DNA from: Morchella semilibera
Taxonomy: Eukaryota > Ascomycota > Pezizomycetes > Pezizales > Morchellaceae
Reading direction: 5' to 3'
Assembly (NCBI GenBank): GCA_009192285.1
Contig: WBVU01000011.1
Coordinates: 62,001 to 126,000 of the forward strand
Length of the DNA stretch: 64,000 bases
Of the stretch, positions 36,873-47,623 are shown piece by piece (positions within the stretch are counted from its first letter, which is position 1; each line of letters begins with the position of its first letter). The position numbers and the translations under genes were made by a program. Under the pieces are notes generated by a model. The model did not search any database. It was given only the letters and a program-made list of their open reading frames with translations, and was not told where the DNA came from.

Positions 36873-38272
36873 ATGTCGTCCAGCTTCGCATTGAATAGCC
36901 CACGGGAGTATCTTCGTTTCCATATATCCTCACCTTCAGAGAAAGCTCAAACTATGAGTTGTCATAGAAAGCCAGTAGACACCACTCTCATAACCTACTC
37001 CTACACTCCAGCATCCTTTAACAAGCCTGACCAAGCAAGGGTGTATACCTCCTTCACATTCAATACCGAACGTTCAGTCCGGCATGCTGTGACCTACTGG
37101 GTTCGTGTGGGGGCGGGGAACTATAATGATCTCGACCTGCTCTTTTGTGACGGTACTAGCTTTCAGGAGCCTCACTGGAGCGGTCTTTCTAAGGATGGAT
37201 TAACACAGCTAGAGGCTAATCTTAGAGAGCAGAAGATGGAGGCCGTAGTAAAATTAGTAGAGTCGCTAGAGGCTTTATGGGAAAAGGCAGAGTATGTCCG
37301 CATTCTCCAGTGTCAGGCCCTGTGAACTAAATTCATAGATACCCGCCCCACCAAGATGATCTTTGGCTGGTTAGTGCAGCATACCAAGTGTGGAACTGTC
37401 TGACTGAAAAGATATGGAGGCTGCATGTTTTGGTAAATCCCCCCTAGTTCCTTGCATGTATTCCGTTTAATCCTAGGCTAGAAGCACCAAAAGGTTTTAT
37501 CAAGTGATTTGTGTGGAGAATCCTCATCACTGCCACAAAGCTTCAACCCAACTGAGAGAGAGCTCCATCAAAAGGAATTTGAAGATTTTGACGGTAGCTC
37601 CGACAACCAACATCGTAACCATTTTTGTTCCTGGATGACCAGAAATCTCGACGGATCCGCAGTTCTTCCCAGCATGGCTACGAGACCAGAGGAGGAGAAC
37701 TTCCCCGCCCCTGACCTTTCAAGCCGTGAAATCGTGAGCTCTGCCTTGAGTTATTGGAACAAGAAAAACAAAGAAAGTGATTACTATGATCTCGAGTACT
37801 TGTCTTACTTGTGGTCTGAAGAGTTTGGAGGAAGTTGGGAGGCTAGCCACAATTGTGTACAAGCTCTAGGAATCAGAAAGTCGATCTCTGGGTGGGAGAT
37901 TATCCTCGCACTTAAACAGGTTATGTTTGAGAAGAGGTGCGTTATGACTATCCTTGGTGTTATGGATTGGTGATGCTTATCCCGAGTAGATTCCCGCCCA
38001 GAGATAAAACTGCTTTAATGGTTAGAAAAAGCTTCAAGAAGTGGAACCAATGCAGTCACGATGTTCAACTAAAGATTGATGAGGTATGCGGCTGAAGTTG
38101 GCTCTAGATTGTACTAAATTGACATAAGGATAGAAACTAGCTCAACTAGGCCCTTCTGCACCATCGGATGGAAGAATTTCAAGAACATATACCCCAATGG
38201 GAAGGGGATCAATGTCTACCAGCTCTGGAAGCTTTGGTAACGGAGGCGAGCTATAACAAAAAGGATGTATGA
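36873..38272 (+). CDS. Unknown five-exon protein with internal repeat
   Basis: Fragments join in phase into one gene of about 394 residues: exons 36873-37291, 37339-37432, 37482-37936, 37990-38083 and 38150-38272, with introns of 47-66 nt (GTATGT..CATAG, GTAAAT..GCTAG, GTGCGT..GAGTAG, GTATGC..AACTAG). An in-frame ATG also exists at 36786. I do not recognise the family. The product is helical, soluble and rich in Trp, Tyr and acidic residues. Two segments resemble each other, VRHAVTYWVRVGAGNYNDLD and VSSALSYWNKKNKESDYYDL, suggesting an internal duplication about 170 residues apart. There is no signal or membrane segment. Gene structure rests on splice sites and phase only. Confidence 0.62.
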
Positions 38273-40194
38273 GGGCCCTTGCAAGGTCCTTTTCGAACGA
38301 GAAACCGTGGGTGGTTTCAAAGTTAGACAGGCTGGTACGGTTGGTTGGTGTAGGGGTACGGACTTGTAAACTCGTGTTTGAAATAAACAGGTGTTGCGGG
38401 GTATTAAAAAGCCAATAGAGGCACCCATCTCCATTTCGCTGCGATAAGCCAGGGCCCTACCCAGGGCAACTTACTATTCTATGACCATGAAAATTATTCA
38501 CCCTACCCCAAAGTAAAAAACTATTCTTGCCATGATACACATCCTCAACGAAGCCCGATCTTCCCCCCATTCTCGTCCTTTAACCAACAATCTACTGACG
38601 GGCACACGCTGCCAGAGTATCTACACTGTAGACGGGTCCTGGTGGCCCTCCCGACCTAGGGCTGAACTGGTAACTACCGACTTCCATGTGAATTCTTCAC
38701 CCCACGACCCCGCAACTCCCCCGGTTATACCCATGTCTCCTATAACCGCGGATCCGGGGTCGCTTACTGGTGTTGGAAGGTAATCATGATGCTGGAAGAT
38801 GTGGCAGGCTCACATGCAGAGAGTACTGTGCATATACATAGCTGCATGTATGTATTCAACTGAAAGACTTGCCAAGGCCCGAGTGATAGGATGTGACTGC
38901 ATGTACTCTTTACAACTCTACACACCGGCGTAAGTATGCACATACAAAAATGCGCGCACCCCTCCGTATGTAGCCCCCTATGTATCTGCCGACCAACCCA
39001 CAGCAGGTACGGCACAGCACGGGCAGCAAAGTAACCAACTCTGCATGCAGCCGGCCGGTGATCCTCAACACTTACCGCAGCGAGTGATGTCCTGTGATTT
39101 CTCGCCGTGTGCAGCTAGCTAGGACCGCCCGTTGTGACTCAAGGAACGGTTGGATGAGTAGAGGCCGAGGCGGACCATTCGAGGCGAAACATAAGACCGC
39201 AGTCGGGCTAGCGGGCTGTCGGCGGGTGAGTATATCGTGATCACGTACCAAGTATGCTATCCTAACGCTCACACATCACCTTAGCACTACATGCCACGTC
39301 CTGTTCCTCTCCCGCAACACCAATAACCAGAGACTTGTCCGTCGTACACCGCTGTACCAAAGCCCCCCGCACGCCCTCTGGCCACATACTTGGTGTTTTG
39401 GCTCGTACGCTCCGAAGGCAGCATTCGGACCCGTCTGGCCCTTTCTCTGGCTGATATTGATACACGCAGGTAGGTCCGTCCATGTACTCCCCAACCACGC
39501 AAGATTTCTTTTCTCCCTATTATACCTTTTGCTCCACCCCCAATCAACCGCAAAGAGATAATCCACCTTGACAGTGGGGATGCCAAGAGGCGAGTGATAC
39601 GGCATGACCAGGCCCCCACTTATACACCAGCAACGGCAGTAGATGGACGCAGAGAGGGTTAATGCCTGATATATGGTGCGCCCCCCGCGCCCGGATATGT
39701 GCCGACTGGTGGACCTTGGCACGCATCCTGATATACATGTGCAGGGGAGGGGTGGGGGTGGGGATATATTTCCTTCCTTCCCGATGGGGACAATTATCCG
39801 AATGACTTGTTTTTGTAGCTACTGTAGCTGGTATTTTTTTTTTTTTTTGCAATGGGGTGCTTGCGCCGTGGTTTTCAGATAGTGGGTTGGGGAATTGGTG
39901 GTTTTTATATTGCCCCCGGCCTACACCACCCCGCGGCCCCCGGGCACTCTTTGAGATATTGGCTGGGAGGGATCTGGTATAGGGTGTGTTATTCTTTAAG
40001 GTAAGGAAGGGTGTAATCAACGGGGGCCACGAGATTGAGGGCTGTAAAAAAAAAAAGAGAGAGAAGGAGGAGGGGGAGGGAAACCTGGCCATCCAGAACC
40101 TTTATTAAATTAAAACCCAGACAGAAAAAACTCTATAACCAAGACATAACGGTCATTAAAAACAAAAGTCGGAACAAAAAAAAAATCATCAGTT
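38273..40194. other. Intergenic with repeat-family copies
   Basis: Two copies of the CGAGTGATA motif (38867-38888 and 39578-39600) lie here; the first shares 22 exact bases with 19980-20001. Overlapping open frames on the minus strand (39262-40092) are compositional. A poly-T tract at 39834-39848 and poly-A at 40046-40056 are present. Confidence 0.5.
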
Positions 40195-41666
40195 TCACGC
40201 CCTAGCCCTCCAGCCCAAGCCCACCTTCGCAACCCTCCCCACAGCCAGCAGAGCACCACCCGCAATCAGCACCACCCCCGCAAACAGCTGCGCCGCCCAG
40301 TACCTCCCGCCCTGCAGCTGCACCAGCGCCCCGCCGATGGGCGACCCCGTCAGCGTCGCCAGGCTCACAATCGTAAAGACCATGCCCATCCTTGTGCCGG
40401 CCTTTGAGAGGTCGGTGGTGAGGCTGCTCAGCGTGGCCGGGAAGAGACTCTGGATTGCTGCGGCGCAGAAGCCGTAGATGCTGCCCCAGGCGACCAGGCC
40501 GCCGTAGGTGTGGACGCGCATCCAGGCTATCACGAGGGCCCCGACGATGAAGCAGTAGGGGAAGAGGAGATTGAGGGGGCCAGTTCGGTCTGCGTAGTAG
40601 TTTGGTACCAGGCGGCCTGGAATGCCTACGGAGTTCATGATGATTACCATGTTGAAGGCAGTCCCTTGGTCAAGGCCAACCTGAGTTCGGGCAAAGGCGG
40701 AGATGTAGAAAAAGGCAAAGTAGAGGCCCCAGAAGTTTAGGAACATTCCTATATACCGCGGCAGGCAGTCAGAGGGGCGACTTGAAATTGGGGGGTTTAC
40801 GAGAGAGACTTACCGGCGGCAAATAGGACATATGTGAGCTCTTTGAAGGCAGCCCATTCAACTATAGGGCCGGCTTTCCGTGGCTTCAATCTTGGCTTCA
40901 GGATGAGATTTACTGAGCCCAGGCACACCACACATATCAATCCGATAGCTCTCATAGTCCACGCAAAACCGACTTGCGGCAGCAATGCCTTCACCACCAC
41001 CGGGATAACTACCCCCCCAGTAGATGACCCCGATGCTGCAATCCCCAGCGCAAAGCTCTTCCTCTTTTGAAAATAGGTGGAACACAGCGCCATGCTCGGG
41101 CAGAAGATCATCCCGCCTCCAATCCCGACACAGAGGCCGTGGGAGAGGAATATTTGCCAGTAGGTTGTCGCACACGAAGCCGTGAACACACCTAGACAGA
41201 CCATAACTGAACCCACAAAGTACATGGGTCGGAAGTAGCCAGCGTCGAGAGCTCGCCCAGTGAAGGTTCCGAGGAAGAAGAGGAGAAAGACCTGAATTGA
41301 GCCCACCCACGAGACTGCCGAAGGCGTTTCATTGAATGCTTCGACATAGTAGGATTGAAATATACCAAAAGACTGTAGTTGCCGCGTGAGTCATCGAATT
41401 CCAGGAAACACCAGAGAAACATTTGACGGGGGGGGAAATGATATATATACATTTATGTAACCCCTAATTTTCCCAATGTCAGTAAATATGTACATGATCC
41501 AAATTGAAAGTTCCATGAAAAGATAGAATAATGGGTACCAAGTATTAAAGATGGTTAGGTGTACTCCAAAGACCATAAGCCAAGCTTGAAGCCCACCATC
41601 TGGGGGCTTCTCGGCCTCCGCCTGCCCCAAATACGGCGTTGCATCCTTCGATTCGGTGTCTGACAT
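40195..41666 (-). CDS. MFS monocarboxylate-transporter-like carrier
   Basis: Four exons, 41666-41539, 41463-41451 (13 nt), 41372-40814 and 40748-40195, give about 417 residues with about twelve hydrophobic segments. The start region PPDGGLQAWLMVFGVHLTIF followed by NTW-GYIN-SFGIFQSYYVEAF is the conserved MCT-type signature (DGG..W at helix 1), and only the microexon supplies GYIN. Later landmarks are GSIQVFLLFFLG, GIGGGMIFCPSMALCSTYF and KSFALGIAASGSSTGGVVIP. Fungal members move carboxylates or export secondary metabolites by proton-coupled transport in plasma or vacuolar membranes. No metabolite gene cluster is adjacent, so the substrate stays open. Confidence 0.87.
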
Positions 41667-44352
41667 AATTATGATGGTCTCCTACCTCTTATATATTCCC
41701 CGAATTGTCGCAAACACCTGTCCGAGTAGAAAGGAAAAAAAAAAAAAAAAGCGGATACCCCTCCTCCTTTTAAATCAGCTGCAGGCGGGATAAAAGAAGA
41801 AAAAAAAATTCTAGCACCGGATTTTCTGGTTTGTAATAATGAGCTTTTTCGGGGTTCGGAAAAGTATCCGTGGATAACTATGGACGCAAGATTTGACCCT
41901 TAATGGTTAGCATTATTGGGCTCTTAAGCTTGTATATGCCACTTTTGATTGTCCCTGTCAGGTTTGCCGGTAAAAACTCGGCTCTGCACAATCTAATGCA
42001 CGTTTAAACGCCCCCTCCCCCTCCCTACTCCATCAATTCGCCATGGTAACTAGCACAATCACGGAGAAGAGCGGTAGGCGGGACTGCCGTGCGCATTTCC
42101 GAGCTCGCTCTACTGCGACTCTCTCCCTTTTTTCTTCTTTCGAGAGTATGCAGCCGTGAATATCCAAGGCCAATTCTGGAGTATTGTGCATTGCATACTG
42201 TATGTGCCTTCCTCCTCCATGTATTGTGTCCAAGGAACTCGAGGTGGAAGGTTGGGTGCAGACAGATGCCTCGATAGTAACGAATGTGGCGATATATCAT
42301 TCCCACACAAGCTGTATGCAATTAGTGCCCAGATATCGATACGGAACAAAACATCACTCGGTGACTCTTACCACGAGGAATACGCTTTTAGGCATAGCGC
42401 CCATTAAGCGAAACCCAATTCCAACTCCAAGCTCATGTAATAGCAGTTAAGCAGTGGAGTACTCTGCGTATGTAGGTACTCTCATGTGTACTGAGCAGGT
42501 AGGTAATTGGACCAGATCTTTCAGTCTTGGTAAGATGGGGGTCTAAACGTCGAGCCGAAAAAATGAGACATGAGAAAAAAGCTTGATTGGACTCTCGCGG
42601 CCGATTAAAGCCGCTCACAGTGCACAGAAGAGGTAACGGATCTGTATCGCCTCCCACTGGCTACCAGACCACTTCCCTCTCCACAGCCGCGGGCGTTATG
42701 GATGGTATATATATGTATGTATTCTCCAAAAACTAATCCTATCTACGGGTGGCCACGATGTAAAGCCTGGGGGACTGATTGCAGTGGGATAGTTACACAA
42801 TTAATCGCGTACCCAGGATGCCGGAAAGTGTCGTGGTGCATATTCGGTAATTAGACATGGAGTGTGCAGATATACTTATCTATGTATGCTCTCGATCCGA
42901 ATTCACGATGAGGAGATTAAAACCGGGTTCCTTTACTACATACGTAATTGTGAGCTCTCGGGTGTTTTACAATAAAGTACAAGTAGGAAGATACTTATTC
43001 TCACCACCCTGTGTGTACAGCAGTAAAGGGCTACATGTAGGTACAAGTATGTCCAGAGGATGGAAGGACCAAAGCCCCCAAGCACCACCAAGTCCCAAAC
43101 CTCCTCCTCCATGTCCGGAACAGAACAGAACAGTGGATACCCCAAACCCCATATGTGGTAATATAATCACGCATATGCAGAGCGGCCATATATTCAGTAA
43201 TTCCATACATGTATACATCTCCAATTACCCATGCAGCAGATGAGGACGTTTAGGGGGGAGATCAATCTTTAAAGCCCCCCCCCCCCGCTGGTCCCCATTC
43301 ATACATGTACATACGTGCATGGCATATAAAGTACCAAGAAGAGGGGAGTATTCTCCCTCTTATGACTACATGTAAACCCCGTAGTGATTCCACCCCATAT
43401 ATCAATTGCCAACACGCACATATGTACCACGCACATGTAGGTACATACATGCCACCCAAAACCAAACCCAAACTCTCTGCACAGAACATCTCCAACTATT
43501 CCCCACCCCATCTATAGATGTACCGACCATATACTACAGCCATAGCCACGAGCACCCGGAGAAAGAGAAAAAAAGGATAGCTTCCACAAACCAAACTAAA
43601 CCCACGGCCTACCCACCCCAACAGCCAGATCGGACGGACTTTTATATATACGTCCACAAAGCGAAACACACGGGAAGAGCAGAACCACCAAGCACCTAAT
43701 CCTATAGCTAGGAGCCTCTGGCTATACTCAAGCCTTCTCACATGCAAGACACCGCGCTACTAAACGCTCAATTCCATTGACAGCGCCAAACCTGAGGCTC
43801 TGCATCATAGGTAGTCACTCGCCCGCTTTCTCCAGACCACTGACCTAACTAACTGGCTCCCAACATCGTCGACTGATTGGCTGATTGACCCATTAAAGAC
43901 CCTCAACACCACTATAATCTTCAGGACCCGCAATTTAAATGGTCTCAGTACGGACATGCAACCTACATTAATTGAAACCCCATCAGGGGTTCACGCACCA
44001 TCATCTCACACTGGACATGTATCAACACCAGACAAACATGCAAACATCTCACATCCATTTTACAACACAGATCCCCGTAAGCTTCAATACATATATATTC
44101 ACCTACCCGCCGCCTCCCTCCATCTAATACAATTCCACCCTATACCTACCCAACACGAAACCAATGCCCAATTCCAAACATCCTTTTCCGAGCCGGCCCC
44201 AGAAAAAAAAAACTAATGAAAACAAAAAGAGAAACAGAAGCAGAAACAATCTCATACTAAAAAGGAGGCTTCGAAATACATCGATTACTAGAGTACTTTA
44301 ACTCTACATGTAATTACCAACACCTCCTAATACCCACAGCGCCACAGACATC
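41667..44352. other. Intergenic, low-complexity rich
   Basis: 2.7 kb with numerous short overlapping frames on both strands but no family match. TACATGTA sites near 43030, 43300, 43370 and 44305; poly-C at 43275-43287; poly-A at 41737-41751. Confidence 0.5.
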
Positions 44353-45225
44353 TTAAAAGATACCATTGACAATCTTGGTACCAATGGTCGCGCCCGCGCC
44401 CTAAAAAAACACACCAAACGTTAGCACACTCTCAACAGCAATTCAGACACGGGAAACACCCACAAAGATGGCCGCATTCCCCAACTTCTTGCCAAACTTC
44501 TCCCCATTCTTGCCCAAGATCGGCTTCTTCTCCTCCTGCTGCTGCTGCTCAAACACGGTGGTGCTCTGGCTGGGCCCATGGGCCACATCCGTCATCATAT
44601 TGCCTCCCGGGCCATACCCGCTATAACCCCTGGGGGGCAAGCTCGGCAAGGCCGGCTTCTTGCTATCACCCGGCTGTGCCAGCACCTGCGTCTCCCTGAC
44701 ATAGGCGCTGGGGAACAATCCCACGGTGCCGTCACCGCCCGCAACACGACCCTTCCACCAGTCCTCCTTGACCTTTTCGAGGACCTCCAGCTTTGCGCCC
44801 GCGTCGAAGCTCAGGTCGCCATGCTCGGTGCCGCTGAAGGCCCACTGAGCCTCTGCGAGGGAGAGGACGAGTGGGGTCGGTGTGTATGATGGGGGAGCTG
44901 AGGGCGCGATGGGAAGCAGCTGCTGCTGTTGTTGCTGTTGGGGTGGCGGAGAGAAGGTTGGGTAGGAGACGGCGGGGGTGGTCGATTTAGGGGCTGGACC
45001 GGCAGCGGGGGTGGGGGGGCAACGGGTGGTGGATTCGGCGGGGAGGAGAGAAAGGATCTGTCCGAGGGCGCTGGGGGAGATTACCGCGGTGTCTGCGAGG
45101 TATTCGAGCTCCTTCAGTGTGTGTTAGTCCTAATCCACAACTATAATGAGGGATGGAGGGGAACGGACAGCTCGGATTGTCCTGATGGAGCGATTCGCGA
45201 GAGCTGTTGCAGTGGCGGCAGACAT
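44353..45225 (-). CDS. SH3 domain protein, LSB1/PIN3-like
   Basis: Three exons, 45225-45169, 45111-44464 and 44400-44353, give about 250 residues. The N-terminus NRSIRTIRAELEYLADTAVI is the conserved Lsb1/Lsb2 helix, followed by a Pro-rich linker with six Gln (QQQQQQ), then an SH3 domain (AEAQWAFSGTEHGDLSFDAG, EKVKEDWWKGR, VGLFPSAYV). The C-terminal GKKLGNAAIFGAGATIGTKI is the hydrophobic/Gly tail typical of fungal homologues. These proteins bind the Las17/WASP polyproline region and regulate cortical actin and prion-like aggregation. The last exon (48 nt) is required to complete GAGATIG, which supports the splice. Confidence 0.85.
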
Positions 45226-45951
45226 TGTTACAGAAGAGAGAGCACTAGTAAGTAAACGAGGGTGTTGTTGTTGTTATTGGGCGAGTGTGCGGGGTATTTA
45301 GTTGTTATATGGGGGAGAAAGGGAGAGAGAGAGAGGAAGGAGAAGAGGAAGGAGAGGGAGAAGAAGAGAGGCAGAGAGTTAGAGAAGTAAGAAGAGAGAG
45401 AGAGAGAGTAATCAGGTGGGGATCATGCAAGATGGCAAGAGTTTTATCCCAGACCCAAGAAGCAGAAGAATAGTCAGTCACTAGCTGTCTCAGAATATAT
45501 GTATGCACTCACTCTTCTTCTTCTTTTCTTCTTTCTAAAAAAGGAGAGTTTCAACTTTCCAGTGTCTCTCTTCTGTCTCACACCTGCAGTCAGTAAGTAA
45601 CCAGACCGATCACTAAACAAATATCTGGGGCTGTGCTAACGGAATCTCTCCTGCCGAGAAAAGAAAAGAAGTAAATAAAAAAGAAAATAACAAAAAGAAA
45701 AATAAATAAAATAAATAAAAAGAAAAAAAAAAGAGACTTCTACATACTCGATTATCTATTCTCGGTCCCCGGAATCACTGACCCAATTATTCTCACCGCT
45801 ACCCACGGCCCAAGAAGATGTCAGCACATACGGCACCGGGTCGGTAATGATCGGTATGACGTAGAAGAGGAAACCCGCACCCGCACATTGAAATCCTACA
45901 ACCAAAACTCTCACCACCAATTGACCACCACCACCACCATCATCTCCCACA
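45226..45951. other. Divergent promoter between SH3 and SDH-factor genes
   Basis: Contains a purine-rich GAGAGA/GGAAGGAG tract at about 45313-45408, a CTTCTT tract at 45512-45536 and an A-rich AAATAAA tract at about 45656-45735. Confidence 0.6.
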
Positions 45952-46975
45952 ATGCTACAACGAACCCTCCCCCGCCTCAGGACCCGAACCCTCCCCCTCC
46001 TCCTCCGCCGAACCTACACCTCCCGCCACGACCCCTCGACCACCTCCCAGCCCGGCAGCACCCCCAGCTCCCAACCCGCCGACACCGGCTACGCACCGCC
46101 CGAGCACCACCACTCCAAGCCCGCCTCCCCCTCCCCCGTCAATGCCACCTCCTCCTCCTCTTCAACCCCCCAAGTCGGTACCCCCAGCGCCCCGCCACCA
46201 GAACTGGTCGACGGCGCAGAGCCAACAGTCCCCGAGCTGTCCAGCGAGCGCGGCCCCGGCCTCGGCGGCATCTTTGGCGGCGGTGGTGGTGGGAACGAGC
46301 TCGGCGTCGGCGAGATGGCCGAAGCAAAGTTCCGTATCGAGCCGCTCCGGCGGCGCGGCGAGGACCCAGCGACAATGAGGGCCCGACTCCTCTGTTTGTC
46401 CCCCACCCACCCACCCTACAATTGCACACACACACACACTAACAAACACAGACCAATCCCGCAAGCGCGGCATCCTCGAGACCGACCTCCTCCTGTCCAC
46501 CTTCGCCGACGCAAACCTACCCACAATGACCCCCTCCCAACTACACCAGTACGACCGCTTCCTCGACGAAAACGACTGGGACATCTACTACTGGACGACG
46601 CAGACCGCGCCCACCACCTCGACCGAGTACGCCGAGGGCGGCCCGGCGGCCCTCGCCACCCCCACCGCCGCCGGAAAATCCGCCCCCACCACCACCACGC
46701 AGGAGAGCACCGGCCAGGCGGCGCCGCAGTCAGAGAGCCAGATGCAGGGCTCCGAGGCAGGGACAGGCGCGGGGCTCGGCTTCGGAGAGGGGCCTGTCGG
46801 CGAGTGGGCGCAGACCGTGGGCCGCGTCAAGGAGCCCTATCGTCCGCCGCCCAGCAGATGGAGGGATAGCGAGATCCTGAGCATGCTCAGGGAGCATGTG
46901 AGGAGCCGGAGGGGGGGCGCTTTGGGCGGGAGGCCCCAAGGGTTGGGCATGATGCCCGATGTGAGACAGTTTTAG
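45952..46975 (+). CDS. SDH5: Succinate dehydrogenase assembly factor 2, mitochondrial
   Basis: Two exons, 45952-46393 and 46452-46975, about 321 residues. An Arg-rich presequence ([20 protein letters not shown]) targets mitochondria. After a long Ser/Pro linker come the conserved core blocks: [37 protein letters not shown], and [20 protein letters not shown] with YYWTTQ. The family (SDHAF2/Sdh5/Emi5) promotes FAD insertion into the flavoprotein subunit of complex II. The splice site falls between ARLL and [10 protein letters not shown], needed for the family RGxLE motif. The protein is roughly twice the usual length because of low-complexity linker and Thr/Ala/Gly-rich insert before [10 protein letters not shown], a known trend in some fungi. 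Confidence 0.9.
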
Positions 46976-47623
46976 GAACTGGTCTCGGGCGTGGGAGAGA
47001 GGTGGGGGGGGGGGGGGGGGATAGAGAGGGAGGGGTGAAGTCTACCCCCCTCCCCTATGTAAATATATATATACATAAAAGGAATGGGCACTTTTCTTCT
47101 TCTTTCTTCTATTTCCTTTACGTTCTTGCATTCTTGTGGTGAGTAGTATCTACAAAACAAGCCAATATATAGCGTCTATTTTTCTGTATAAAACATTTAT
47201 AATAGTCTACCCTCCAAAGAAATATCTCAGACTTTTGATATGGCGGTATCTACTGGTGTGAGCTTTAGCACTTGACATGTGCTGATATCCTAGGAATGAT
47301 CGTTGTGTGGGCCGAGTGATTGCCCATGATTCTGGGCTTGATTGATTGATTGATACTTCATACATGATGATTCTGGGCTTTACCCATTTATGTCGACACA
47401 CACATGCCTACAGAGAGAGAGGACGCTTGTATTAATCTACTGGTTTAAATCACGTTGGGATCAGATGGCAGTAAAAGGGAGAATTGCTTTTCATAATTTT
47501 GTGCAGTAAGATACAATGATCGACCAGGTGCTTTGATTATACATAGAAACTAAAAGGCACTATGTAGGCAAACAAAAACAACCGGAACTCTCAGTCCAAA
47601 TGCCTAAAATAACTTGCGTAGCT
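46976..47623. other. Convergent intergenic spacer
   Basis: 650 bases with a G run near 47005-47020 and a GATTGATTGATTGAT repeat at about 47339-47353. No gene seen. Confidence 0.5.

Noticed and set aside
39262-40092. Three overlapping minus-strand open frames (78-182 codons)
   Set aside because: No family resemblance, low complexity, and a repeat-family copy lies inside.
45888-46442. 184-codon plus-strand frame rich in Pro/Arg
   Set aside because: Out-of-frame shadow of the SDH assembly factor's GC-rich first exon.
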